Shown here: in pieces, positions 7,842 through 15,889 of the stretch
Layout of the letters: every line of letters starts with the position of its first letter
Position numbering within the stretch: the stretch's first letter is position 1
NCBI GenBank assembly: GCA_036496265.1
Contig: DASXLL010000104.1
Span: 1 to 31,853 of the forward strand
Direction of reading: 5' to 3'
Origin: CAYLLN01 sp036496265
GTDB taxonomy: Bacteria; Planctomycetota; Planctomycetia; Pirellulales; Pirellulaceae
Length of the DNA stretch: 31,853 nucleotides
The notes under the pieces: model-generated
Database searches by the model: none
What the model was told of the DNA's origin: nothing
The model's input: only the letters and a program-made list of their open reading frames with translations
Program-made: the position numbers and the translations under genes

Positions 7842-8105
7842 ATGAGTATAACGGTCTCCGCGGAAGTGAATTCGCTCGTTCAGCAAGAGTTGGCATCTGG
7901 GCAGTACGCATCGGCCAATGAACTCCTATTGGCGGCTGTTCAATTGCTTCACGAGCGAAATAAGAAGCTCGTCGAGCTGCGTGAAGCAATTCAACCGGCG
8001 CTAGACCGGCTGGACCGTGGAGAAGGCAAGCCGCTGGACATGGAAGCCATCAAGGCCGAAGCTCGTAGGGGCTTTGAGAATTCGGCATCCCAGGGCGAAG
8101 GATAA
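7842..8105 (+). CDS. ParD-like antitoxin (type II)
   Basis: An 87-residue protein with the antitoxin layout: an N-terminal ribbon-helix-helix DNA-binding segment (MSITVSAEVNSLVQQELASG, then YASANELLLAAVQLLHERN) followed by an extended charged helix expected to wrap the toxin. The pattern matches ParD/CopG-family antitoxins, which bind their own promoter and neutralise a ParE toxin. GAAGG stands about 12 bases before the start. The stop codon overlaps the next gene's start by one base (TAATG at 8103-8107), a standard coupled toxin-antitoxin arrangement. The 59-bp gap to the divergent helicase probably contains the autoregulated promoter. Confidence 0.85.
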   Translation: MSITVSAEVNSLVQQELASGQYASANELLLAAVQLLHERNKKLVELREAIQPALDRLDRGEGKPLDMEAIKAEARRGFENSASQGEG

Positions 8106-8404
8106 TGCCGAAGATTATACTCGATCAAGATGCCAAGGCTGACTTGCTTGAAATCTGGCGATATATTGCGACGGACAATCCGACAGCCGCGGACCGCGTG
8201 TTAGATCGAATCTGGGACGGCTTCCGTGTGATTGCTCGATTCCCCAATGGCGGAACAGCACGGCCTGAGCTTGCTCCTGGTCTGCGATGTTATTCGGTTC
8301 GGAACTACATCATCTTCTTTCGTCCAGCGAAAAACGGTGTTGAAGTAGCACGCGTGTTGCATGGTGCCCGCGACATCGATTCGATCTTTGGTTCGGAATC
8401 CTAA
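8105..8404 (+). CDS. ParE/RelE-superfamily toxin
   Basis: A 99-residue toxin partner of the ParD-like protein. It has the family's opening strand and long helix (IILDQDAKADLLEIWRYIA, then NPTAADRVLDRIWDGFRVIA), the FPNGGTARPELAPGLRCYSVRNYIIFFR core, and a closing VARVLHGARDIDSIF. ParE toxins classically inhibit DNA gyrase, while RelE relatives cleave mRNA. The sequence fits ParE better, since no RelE catalytic set stands out. The length is normal and there is no sign of disruption, so the module looks functional. It ends 27 bp before the PVC dehydrogenase start used here. Confidence 0.87.
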   Translation: MPKIILDQDAKADLLEIWRYIATDNPTAADRVLDRIWDGFRVIARFPNGGTARPELAPGLRCYSVRNYIIFFRPAKNGVEVARVLHGARDIDSIFGSES

Positions 8405-8431
8405 GCCTTAAACCAAGAAGTGTTGACTGTC

Positions 8432-11422
8432 ATGCAGCGTGTTGTTCGATGGCGGATGGTAGCGAGCGTGGCAGGAATTCTCTTATCTGCGACTGGATCA
8501 TTTGCTCAGCAGCCGAAGGATTCGCTGGATAAAGACTATGCGGGAGAGTTGCCACGGATTGCGGCAAAGGAGCCCCCTGAAGCAATGGCGACGTTTCATG
8601 TCGCGCCGGGCTTCAAGATTGAGCAGGTGGCGGCTGAGCCGCTGGTGGCGGATCCCGTGGCGATTGCGTTCGATGAAAATTCGCGGCTGTTCGTCGTGGA
8701 GATGCGAGGGTATTCGGAGAATAAAGATGAGAAGGTGAGCCGGATTCGCCTCTTAGAGGATGTGGATGGCGACGGGCGGTTTGATAAGAGTACGATTTTT
8801 TTGGATGGGCTGGCTTGGCCGACGGCCATTTTCTGTTGGATGGGCGGCGTGATCGTCGTCGATGCGCCAGACATGTTTTACGCAAAGGACACGGATGGTG
8901 ACGGAAAGGCGGATGAGCGGCGGCCGCTCTATACAGGTTTTGGCTTCGGCAACGTGCAAGGGTTGGCGAATTCATTTCAGTGGGGCTTGGATAATCGGAT
9001 TTATCTGGCGATTAGCGGCAGCGGCGCGGAGTTAAGAAAGGCGGGCGATGATCAGGCGCGGCCGCTGACGCTCCGCGGTCGCGATATTGCAATCGATCCA
9101 CGAGATTGGAGTGTCATGCCGGTGAGCGGCGGGGCGCAGCACGGCATGTCGTTCGACGATTGGGGCAATCGGTTTGTGTCTTCGAACAGCGATCACTTGC
9201 AGGAAGTGATGTACGAGGATCGGTATTTGGGGCGCAATCCATATATCGCGGCGCCCTCGCCGCGGCGGAGCATCGCGGCGGATGGGCCGCAGGCGGATGT
9301 GTTTCGCACGAGCCCCGTTGAGCCGTGGCGGATTGTTCGCACGCGGCTAAGAGCGACGGGCGTTGTGCCAGGGATCGTCGAAGGAGGCGGACGGCCCTCG
9401 GGCTATTTTACCGGCGCGACGGGCGCGACGATTTATCGTGGAGATGCGTGGCCGGGCCAGTGGCATGGCGTGGCGATTGTCGGCGATGTGGGCAGCAATT
9501 TGGTGCATCGCAAGAAGCTAGAGCCCGACGGCGTCGGCTTTATCGGTCGGCGGATCGATGAAAAGAGCGAGTTTGTATCGTCGAGCGATATCTGGTTTCG
9601 GCCGTGTCAGTTCGCAAATGCTCCGGATGGGACGCTGTATATCCTCGACATGTATCGCGAGGTGATCGAGCACCCGGCGAGCTTGCCGCCGATGATCAAA
9701 AAACATCTGGATTTGACGAGCGGGCGTGATCGCGGGCGGATTTACCGGGTTGCGCCAGAGGGATTCAAGCAGCCGGCGCTAGCGAAGCTTGGGAATGCGA
9801 GTGTGGAGCAGCTTGTTTCCATGTTGGAAAGTCCCAACGGCTGGTATCGCGATACCGCGGCGCGGCTGCTGTTTGAGCGGAAGGATAAAACTGCGGTGCC
9901 TCGACTGGAGCGGCTGGCGAGTGAATCGAAAGCGCCACTGGGGCGGATGCAGGCGATGTATGCGCTCGATGGACTGGGTGCTTTGAGCGACAAAGTTGTG
10001 CAGCCGCGGCTAGAAGATGGCGATGCTGGCGTGCGGCGGCATGCGGTGCGATTGGCGGAGAAACTGGCTGTGTCTTCGGCTACGATTCGGCAGCGGCTAA
10101 TCGCAATGACGAACGACGAGAGCCTAGGGGTGCGTTATCAGCTTGCGTTTTCGCTCGGTGAGTTGCCCAGTACGGAGGAGCGAAATGCGGCGCTGGTTAA
10201 ATTGGCCAAGCGCGATGTGAATGACGGTTATGTTCGCGTCGCGGTACTCAGTTCGCTTGGGGAAGGAGCGGGGGAAGTGCTGCGGCAGTTGTCGGACGAT
10301 GCCTCGTTCGTTGAATCGAAGGATGGCCGCGAGATGTTGGCGAGCCTGGCGGCGCAGATTGGTCGTCAACAGCGGGCCGAGGACATTAAAGAGACGCTGG
10401 TAGCGCTCAAGTCGCTGACAGCGGCCAATTCGCCGGCGCTGCCGACGATTATTCAGCGACTGGGGGCGAAAGCGGGCACTCCGCTGGCCGAGCAAATCGC
10501 AGTGGCAACCGGAGGCAAGGCCGAAACGTTGATGAAGTCGCTGCTTGTGGCGGCGGCCAAGCGGGCGACCGATGAAAGTGCGCCGGTGAAGGCGCGGACG
10601 GCGGCAGTCGAGCAATTGCGGCTGGGGACGTTTGCTGAAAACAAGGATTTGCTGTCGTCGCTTCTGTCACCGGCGGTTGCCGCCGAGTTGCAGGCCACGG
10701 CGCTTTCGACGCTGGCGTCGTTCGATGCGGCGGAAGTGGCCGACGTGGTACTAAGCCAGTTCGCGGGGCTGAGTCCCCGGCTGAAGGGACAGGCGACGGA
10801 TTTACTCTTGTCGCGGCCGGCCTGGACCAGTTCACTGCTGTCGGCGCTGGAATCGGGGCAATTGCCGATCGGCGACATCGATCCAGTAAAGCTGAAGCTG
10901 CTGGCCGAGCATCGCAATTCGACGATTCGGACGCGAGCCAATAAATTGCAGGTTAATAGTAAGCTTGGCCGGCGGTCGGATGTGGTAGATGCGTATCGCG
11001 GCGTTTTGGAGATGAAAGGGGATGCCGACCGCGGCAAGCAGGTGTTTACGAAGACGTGCGCGGCGTGTCACAAGGTGCAAAACGTTGGCAACGACATCGG
11101 TCCGAACCTGGCGGCGATGAAGGCCCGCGGGCCGGAGGCCATTTTGCTGAACGTGCTCGATCCGAATCGTGAAGTGAATCCGCAGTATCTCAACTATGCC
11201 GTGCTGACGGCGGACGGACGGCAATTGACCGGGCTGATAGCGGCGGAGACGGCGACGAGTATCACACTTAAACGCGCCGATAATGCGACGGACACCGTGC
11301 TGCGAATCGACATCGAGCAACTGAAGAGCACGGGAATGTCGCTGATGCCCGAAGGGATGGAGAAGCAGATTGATCCGGCGGCGATGGCGGATTTGCTGAC
11401 GTTTTTGATGACGGCGGAATAA
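8432..11422 (+). CDS. PVC-type membrane-bound dehydrogenase with C-terminal heme-c domain
   Basis: A large secreted protein (996 residues from the ATG used here). After a signal peptide (hydrophobic stretch ending near SFAQ) comes the N-terminal beta-propeller domain of the planctomycete 'putative membrane-bound dehydrogenase' family (TIGR02604-like). It contains the calcium-loop-like DVDGDGRFD and DTDGDGKAD. The middle is made of HEAT-like helical repeats. The C-terminal domain carries the heme-binding CAACH in GKQVFTKTCAACHKVQNVG and ends with the family's MPEGMEKQ segment (TIGR02603-like). The likely role is periplasmic oxidation of a carbohydrate-type substrate with electron transfer through heme; the substrate is unknown. 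GTG at 8420 is an alternative start; the ATG at 8432 has AAGAAG 11 bases upstream. A glycosyltransferase follows after 66 bp. A paralogue begins at 28868. Confidence 0.9.
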   Translation: MQRVVRWRMVASVAGILLSATGSFAQQPKDSLDKDYAGELPRIAAKEPPEAMATFHVAPGFKIEQVAAEPLVADPVAIAFDENSRLFVVEMRGYSENKDEKVSRIRLLEDVDGDGRFDKSTIFLDGLAWPTAIFCWMGGVIVVDAPDMFYAKDTDGDGKADERRPLYTGFGFGNVQGLANSFQWGLDNRIYLAISGSGAELRKAGDDQARPLTLRGRDIAIDPRDWSVMPVSGGAQHGMSFDDWGNRFVSSNSDHLQEVMYEDRYLGRNPYIAAPSPRRSIAADGPQADVFRTSPVEPWRIVRTRLRATGVVPGIVEGGGRPSGYFTGATGATIYRGDAWPGQWHGVAIVGDVGSNLVHRKKLEPDGVGFIGRRIDEKSEFVSSSDIWFRPCQFANAPDGTLYILDMYREVIEHPASLPPMIKKHLDLTSGRDRGRIYRVAPEGFKQPALAKLGNASVEQLVSMLESPNGWYRDTAARLLFERKDKTAVPRLERLASESKAPLGRMQAMYALDGLGALSDKVVQPRLEDGDAGVRRHAVRLAEKLAVSSATIRQRLIAMTNDESLGVRYQLAFSLGELPSTEERNAALVKLAKRDVNDGYVRVAVLSSLGEGAGEVLRQLSDDASFVESKDGREMLASLAAQIGRQQRAEDIKETLVALKSLTAANSPALPTIIQRLGAKAGTPLAEQIAVATGGKAETLMKSLLVAAAKRATDESAPVKARTAAVEQLRLGTFAENKDLLSSLLSPAVAAELQATALSTLASFDAAEVADVVLSQFAGLSPRLKGQATDLLLSRPAWTSSLLSALESGQLPIGDIDPVKLKLLAEHRNSTIRTRANKLQVNSKLGRRSDVVDAYRGVLEMKGDADRGKQVFTKTCAACHKVQNVGNDIGPNLAAMKARGPEAILLNVLDPNREVNPQYLNYAVLTADGRQLTGLIAAETATSITLKRADNATDTVLRIDIEQLKSTGMSLMPEGMEKQIDPAAMADLLTFLMTAE

Positions 11423-11433
11423 GATGGCCGGAG

Positions 11434-11464
11434 CTTCAGGTTTTAAGTTCCAAGTTTCAGGTTG
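11434..11464. repeat. Short TTCAGGTT/AAGTT-type intergenic repeat
   Basis: TTCAGGTTTTAAG is followed closely by TTCCAAGTTTCAGGTT, so TTCAGGTT occurs twice within 31 bp and AAGTT twice between the copies. It lies in the 66-bp gap between the dehydrogenase and the glycosyltransferase. I associate such phrases with dispersed planctomycete intergenic repeats, but cannot check copy number. Confidence 0.35.
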
Positions 11465-11488
11465 GGCGAATCGTGGGCGGTGACATAG

Positions 11489-12655
11489 ATGCCTGAATGG
11501 CTTGCGATTGCTTTTCTGATTGTCGCTTGGCTAAATCTCGCGATCGTGGTGATCTGTTTTGGGCTGCTCGCGGCGGGCTACTTTTCGATCCGGCGACTCC
11601 AAGATGTGCCGGTACAGGAGCTAAGCCAATGGCCGAGCGTTTCATTAATCGTGCCGGGGCGGAATGAGGAGCAGCACGTCGAGGCGGCGATCCGGTCGCT
11701 GGCGACGCTCGATTATCCGAACCTCGAATTCACGATTATCAACGACCGCTCGACGGATCGCACGGGCGAGATACTGGATAAGCTGGCGGCGGAGTTTCCT
11801 CAGCTCAACGTGGTGCATTTAGCCGAGTTGCCGGCGGGATGGCTCGGCAAGAATCACGCGCTGCAATATGGCGCGGACCGATCGCGAGGCGAGTGGCTTC
11901 TTTTCGCGGATGCGGATATTGTTTTTGATCCGACGGTCTTGAAGCGCGCAATTGTGTATGCACAAAGGAACCAGCTCGACCATTTGACCGCGTGGCCGGA
12001 TATCTATGCCCGCTCGTGGCTGATGAAATCGTTTTTGGCTACGTTTTCGATTGTGCTATTCATGTTTGTGCGCGTGTGGTCGCTGCGTAATCCTAAGAGC
12101 AAAGCCCACATTGGCGTGGGAGCGTTCAATCTGGTCCGGACCGAAGCTTACCGCGCGATCGGCGGCCACACTTCGATTCGGATGCGGCCAGATGACGACT
12201 TGAAGCTGGGGAAAATTCTGAAGGTGGCTGGATTTCGGCCGGACTTTGTGGACGCACGCGGCCTCTTATCGCTGGAAATGTACCCAACCGTCAGCGTCCT
12301 CGTGCGGGCCATGGAAAAAAACGCGTTCGCGGGCGTCGATTACCGGCCGACGCTCATGATCGCAGGGTCCACATTCGTGATGCTGGGCGGAGTGTGGCCG
12401 TTTCTCGCCGTGCTGATCGTGTCAGGACCCGCGCGGTGGATTTATGCGGCCGTTTGTCTGTCGCTATTGGCAATATCCGCCTGCGGGACACGCGTCGTCC
12501 GCGCCCCGCTGAGTTGTGCACTCGGTTTTCCCCTCGCCGCACTGCTGCTGGTCTATATTCAATGGCGGACGATGCTGCTGACGTATTACAAAGGCGACAT
12601 GCAATGGCGCGATACGCATTATTCACTGGCCGAGTTGCGGGCGAATCGGGTGTGA
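11489..12655 (+). CDS. Membrane-anchored family 2 glycosyltransferase
   Basis: A 388-residue GT-A fold glycosyltransferase. An N-terminal membrane helix (about 4-32) is followed by the catalytic domain: VSLIVPGRNEE (51-61), INDRSTDRTGEIL with the nucleotide-binding Asp, and FADADIVF with the metal-binding DxD (D141, D143). Further conserved features are GVGAFNLVRTEAYRAIGG, then RPDDDLKLG where the catalytic Asp is expected. Two or three further membrane helices (about 292-370) close the protein. This layout recalls the HpnB/CrtQ-type GT2 group acting on lipid-linked or carotenoid/hopanoid acceptors, but the acceptor cannot be read from sequence. GGTGA stands seven bases upstream of the ATG. 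It is co-directional with the dehydrogenase before it and the TPR/glycosyltransferase protein 43 bp after it. Confidence 0.85.
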   Translation: MPEWLAIAFLIVAWLNLAIVVICFGLLAAGYFSIRRLQDVPVQELSQWPSVSLIVPGRNEEQHVEAAIRSLATLDYPNLEFTIINDRSTDRTGEILDKLAAEFPQLNVVHLAELPAGWLGKNHALQYGADRSRGEWLLFADADIVFDPTVLKRAIVYAQRNQLDHLTAWPDIYARSWLMKSFLATFSIVLFMFVRVWSLRNPKSKAHIGVGAFNLVRTEAYRAIGGHTSIRMRPDDDLKLGKILKVAGFRPDFVDARGLLSLEMYPTVSVLVRAMEKNAFAGVDYRPTLMIAGSTFVMLGGVWPFLAVLIVSGPARWIYAAVCLSLLAISACGTRVVRAPLSCALGFPLAALLLVYIQWRTMLLTYYKGDMQWRDTHYSLAELRANRV

Positions 12656-12698
12656 CCAGCTGCTGGCAATAGTGGCCTGCGGATCGTTAAGTGGAATC

Positions 12699-14588
12699 AT
12701 GAGCCGGATCGCTGACTTGCTTTCGATTGCCATTCACCACCATCAAGCCGGACGGCTTGATCTCGCCGAGCCGATCTACCGGGAGATTTTAGCGGTCGAT
12801 CCAAAACCTGCCGATGCCTTGCACCTCTTGGGAGTAATCGCCTCACAGCGGGGCCAGTTCGCGAGCGCCGTCGCGTACATTCAGCAGGCCCTTGCGCACG
12901 ACAATACCCAATCCGGCTACTACATCAATCTCGGTAACGCCCAAACCGCACTCGGCAATCACGAAGAGGCCGCTAACGCGCACCGCCGTGCGGTGGCCCT
13001 GCAGCCCGATCTGGCCGAGGCCCATTGCAGCTTGGGCAACTCGCTCAAGGCTCAAGGCAAGATGAACGAAGCCGTTGCTTCCTATAATTTGGCGCTGGAG
13101 CTGAAGCCCGATCTGGCCGTGGCCCACAGCAATCTCGGCGCCGCGCTCAAAGCGCTCGGCCAGCTTGACGATGCCATCCGTTGTTACGAGCGCGCCGTGG
13201 AGCTTATGCCGAATCTGGTTGAGGCCCACCGCAACTTGGGCAACGCGCTGGCGGTGCAAGGCAGAACGGACGACGCGATCGACAGCTTTTGGACAGCCTT
13301 GCAGCTCAAGCCCAATTGCCCGGAAATCTGCAACAACTTGGGACAAGTTCTGCTCGAGAAGGACGAGTGGGAAGAAGCGACAGCCTATCTGCGGCGGGCG
13401 GTGGAACTAAAGCCGGATTATGCCGAAGCCCATTGCAATCTTGGGGCGGCCTATCGCTGGCAGGCAAAGTTTGCCGAGGCGATCGCCTGTTACCGCCGCG
13501 CCTTGGAGTTGAAGCCGGACTATGTGGAGGCGCACAGCAATTTGGGCAACGCCTTATGCGGGCTAGGGAGACTGGATGAAGCGGCGGCCAGCTTTGAACG
13601 GGCCCTCCAGATCAAGCCGGATCATGTTGAGGCCCGTTACTGCCGGTCTTTTTTGCTGCTGCAAAAGGGAGATTTCGAGCAGGGCTTTCTGGAGCACGAA
13701 TGGAGGTGGAAAACAAAAAAAAATCCACCGCGAGGATTCCCCGGGCCGCAATGGGACGGGCAGTTGCTACCGGCGGGCAGCACGCTACTGCTATACGCTG
13801 AGCAAGGCTTCGGGGACACGTTTCAGTTTATTCGCTTCGTCAAACTAGCCAGGGAAACTAGCGGCGCAGCGAACATCGTCCTCGAATGCGATCGACCGCT
13901 TGCCAGAATCGTTGCGTCTTATCGAGGGTTTGACCGGCTCGTTTGCCGCGGCGATGCGCTGCCTGCGTTCGACGCTCATGCATCCATTCACAGCCTGCCT
14001 TGGCTGCTGCAAACGCGGATCGAAACGATTCCCCGAGATGGGCCCTATCTGTTCGCAAATTCTGAGTTGATTGCCCACTGGCACGAAAAACTGGCGCCGA
14101 TTCCAGGGGTGCGGGTCGGCATCAACTGGCATGGCCGTGAGAATCATCCCCTCGCACAATGCCGTGACCTGCCCCTTTCATTGCTGACTGAACTAAGTCG
14201 ATTACCGGAACTTAGCTTGGTCAGCCTGCAAAAAGGCGTCAACCAGTCCGATTTAGCGCAGTCCCACGACACAAAACCGATCGCTTTGCTCGGCGATGAC
14301 ATGGATACGGCGAGCGGCCCGTTCATGGACACCGCGGCGATCATGATCAACGTCGATCTGGTCATCACGTCCGATACATCCGTTGCTCACCTGGCCGGGG
14401 CGCTCGGCGCGCCCGTTTGGGTCGTCCTCCCCTACGCGGCCGATTGGCGCTGGTTTTTAGATCGCTCCGACAGTCCCTGGTATCCCACAATGCGGCTGTT
14501 TCGGCAGAAGAAGCCGGGGGATTGGGCGGGGGCGTTTGCGGAGATCAATTTGGCGCTGAGGGCGGGGCTTTCGACTGGATCAAATTGA
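12699..14588 (+). CDS. TPR protein with C-terminal GT9/GT41-like glycosyltransferase domain
   Basis: A 629-residue protein in two parts. Residues 1 to about 345 form roughly ten tetratricopeptide repeats, most carrying the AEAHCNLGNAL / EAVASYNLALELKPD type consensus, a scaffold for protein binding. The C-terminal 260 residues hold a GT-B-like domain: YAEQGFGDTFQFIRF, VGINWHGRENH, SLVSLQKG and VITSDTSVAHLAGALGAPVWV. The last motif is typical of GT9 heptosyltransferase-like and GT41 O-GlcNAc transferase-like folds. TPR-plus-glycosyltransferase proteins of this kind are common in planctomycetes, with unproven acceptors. The in-frame GTG at 12672 adds nine residues; the ATG at 12699 is preferred because it begins the first helix directly. 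The upstream membrane GT2 suggests a shared role in envelope glycan or protein glycosylation. Confidence 0.85.
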   Translation: MSRIADLLSIAIHHHQAGRLDLAEPIYREILAVDPKPADALHLLGVIASQRGQFASAVAYIQQALAHDNTQSGYYINLGNAQTALGNHEEAANAHRRAVALQPDLAEAHCSLGNSLKAQGKMNEAVASYNLALELKPDLAVAHSNLGAALKALGQLDDAIRCYERAVELMPNLVEAHRNLGNALAVQGRTDDAIDSFWTALQLKPNCPEICNNLGQVLLEKDEWEEATAYLRRAVELKPDYAEAHCNLGAAYRWQAKFAEAIACYRRALELKPDYVEAHSNLGNALCGLGRLDEAAASFERALQIKPDHVEARYCRSFLLLQKGDFEQGFLEHEWRWKTKKNPPRGFPGPQWDGQLLPAGSTLLLYAEQGFGDTFQFIRFVKLARETSGAANIVLECDRPLARIVASYRGFDRLVCRGDALPAFDAHASIHSLPWLLQTRIETIPRDGPYLFANSELIAHWHEKLAPIPGVRVGINWHGRENHPLAQCRDLPLSLLTELSRLPELSLVSLQKGVNQSDLAQSHDTKPIALLGDDMDTASGPFMDTAAIMINVDLVITSDTSVAHLAGALGAPVWVVLPYAADWRWFLDRSDSPWYPTMRLFRQKKPGDWAGAFAEINLALRAGLSTGSN

Positions 14589-14594
14589 ATGCCG

Positions 14595-15143
14595 TCATCG
14601 TAAAAGAGTCGCAACCGCCATCGTCCAACCAGGAACAGCGGGCTCGGCTTCCGCCGTGTCGTCGGTCGTATAGATCGTCGGTTGATTCTGAGCAGTCGAG
14701 CGATAAACGCGAATCACTTTGTCGCGAATCATATCGACATCCCACACAACCAGCGTTCCAGCCGCGAAATAGTCCGCCCGTTTGGCAGCCATCGTCTGTT
14801 CCGCTGCCGGCCCAAAATCTTCCGGGCTGCGCACTTCCACGGCAAAGGTTGGCGGACCATCGACGAATTCATCCTCATCAATTGGACCCACAAAATAAGC
14901 GGCATCCGGCGAAAATGACAGTCGCTGCGGCAAATCGACGATGAATCCCACATTATCCGGAAAGGCATATCCGTGGCCGGTCCGCTCTTCATGCTCCAGC
15001 AAGCTCTGAAAGATCCTTCCGCTGACCCGACCATGACCGGCGCTGGCTGGTGACATGAGGACAGTCTCTCCATTTACCAACTCCGCTTTTTGCCCCACGT
15101 GATGCAAATCTGCGATTGTGGCCGGCGATCTTGCCTGGATCAT
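14595..15143 (-). CDS. Uma2-family (DUF820) PD-(D/E)XK nuclease-like protein
   Basis: A 182-residue Uma2-family protein, a PD-(D/E)XK nuclease-fold family expanded in cyanobacteria and planctomycetes and of uncertain role. The catalytic set is visible: D80 in SFSPDAAYF, E103 in FAVEVRSPED and K121 in MAAKRADYFAAG, followed by VVWDVD. The N-terminus (ELVNGETVLMSPASAGHGRV) is also typical. The length is normal. It converges on the TPR gene with six bases between the stops. The upstream MazF-like toxin gene ends 192 bp before it, with a hairpin between them, so it is probably transcribed separately. Many Uma2 genes sit near toxin-antitoxin loci, as here, but no direct partner is evident. Confidence 0.88.
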   Translation of the reverse strand: MIQARSPATIADLHHVGQKAELVNGETVLMSPASAGHGRVSGRIFQSLLEHEERTGHGYAFPDNVGFIVDLPQRLSFSPDAAYFVGPIDEDEFVDGPPTFAVEVRSPEDFGPAAEQTMAAKRADYFAAGTLVVWDVDMIRDKVIRVYRSTAQNQPTIYTTDDTAEAEPAVPGWTMAVATLLR

Positions 15144-15221
15144 CGATTTAGCTCCGCTCGACGTAATTGCGCGCGCTTTACAGCTTCAGCTTGCAGGCTG
15201 CCGCTCAGTTTCATAGTACCA

Positions 15222-15275
15222 CCGACCCAATTTAGCGGCAAAACGGCGTGTTCATGCCGTTTTATCGTGGGTTGG
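15222..15275. other. Nested inverted repeat between the MazF-like and Uma2 genes
   Basis: An outer stem, CCGACCCA near 15222-15229 with TGGGTTGG near 15268-15275 (one G-T pair), encloses a perfect inner stem, AAAACGGC (15240-15247) with GCCGTTTT (15256-15263). The double-stem layout is more elaborate than a simple terminator and might be a small structured element or a leader structure of the Uma2 gene. Confidence 0.4.
15240..15263 (-). terminator. Candidate terminator of the MazF-like toxin-antitoxin operon
   Basis: On the minus strand the 8-bp stem AAAACGGC/GCCGTTTT with an eight-base loop ends in TTTT and lies about 75 bp after the toxin stop codon. The stem has only four G-C pairs and the T-run is part of the stem, so termination is possible but not certain. 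Confidence 0.4.
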
Positions 15276-15335
15276 CGCCGTTTCCGAGATGAAACGAGAG
15301 AAGATGGAGCCCTTAAGGCGATGCAACTACAGTCA

Positions 15336-15665
15336 CTAAGAGAATATCTGTCGCACGGCAACTAAAACGGCGTCCAACTTCTCGGAACGCACATGGCCTG
15401 ACCTCCTAAGAACTACTGATTTATCAATGGTGAATAACCGATTAGGGCGGATGTAGCTCGCGACAGGCAGTTGTCCGCCGGCAAAATCTGCAGCAGCCAA
15501 AGAGATCGAGAAGCCGTCTTGTCGAAATTGACTTGTGATTTGCGCTAAAATCAGATCATCACCTGGCAGGTCGACGAGCACAAGCGCGGGTCGGGGTTTG
15601 CCAACCTTGAGATCGGTCTGCGGAAAAGGAATAACGACAACTTCGCCGGCTACAGGTTTGCCCAT
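15336..15665 (-). CDS. MazF/PemK-like toxin (type II)
   Basis: A 109-residue protein with the opening of the PemK/MazF family, GEVVVIPFPQTDLKVGKPRPALVL, where the strand-turn and Arg-Pro-Ala-Leu-Val are diagnostic. ILAQITSQF follows, then PVASYIRPNRLFTIDKSVV and a C-terminal helix. MazF/PemK toxins are sequence-specific ribonucleases that halt translation. The start overlaps the end of the upstream small gene by 16 bases in another frame, indicating translational coupling with an antitoxin. The length is usual and no damage is seen. Confidence 0.85.
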   Translation of the reverse strand: MGKPVAGEVVVIPFPQTDLKVGKPRPALVLVDLPGDDLILAQITSQFRQDGFSISLAAADFAGGQLPVASYIRPNRLFTIDKSVVLRRSGHVRSEKLDAVLVAVRQIFS

Positions 15666-15844
15666 GCGGCATCCTCTTCCGGGGTGTCCCAGTCCTTGGC
15701 CAGAGACGATTCGCTCGCTACCAGTCCGAGAGACTGATCATCCTCGGATTTACTCTTCAGATATTGAAGATAGTGATAGACTTCCGCCAAAATCGGCTCA
15801 GGCGTCTGCGTAATTTCGCGCAACAAGAGCTCTTGAGTCGTCAT
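15650..15844 (-). CDS. Small antitoxin-like partner of the MazF-like toxin
   Basis: A 64-residue protein upstream of the MazF-like gene and overlapping it. The N-terminus is helical (TTQELLLREITQTPEPILAE, then VYHYLQYLKSKSEDD), a pattern I associate with DUF2281-like small antitoxins. The C-terminus, DWDTPEEDAAWANL, is the acidic Trp-containing tail found in partners of PemK-type toxins. I see no separate DNA-binding domain, so autoregulation is uncertain. Order (antitoxin first), overlap and tail together make the antitoxin role likely, although the family name is less sure. Only 45 bp separate its start from the end of the DUF11 gene. Confidence 0.75.
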   Translation of the reverse strand: MTTQELLLREITQTPEPILAEVYHYLQYLKSKSEDDQSLGLVASESSLAKDWDTPEEDAAWANL

Positions 15845-15889
15845 GATTGCAACATTATATCACGCTGCTTACTTGCCACAGCAAATAAA

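Noticed and set aside
15140..15361. 73-codon frame whose stop overlaps the Uma2 start (ATGA)
   Set aside because: The overlap is suggestive, but the frame runs through the nested hairpin, is unlike known proteins and overlaps the MazF-like gene end. It is probably chance.
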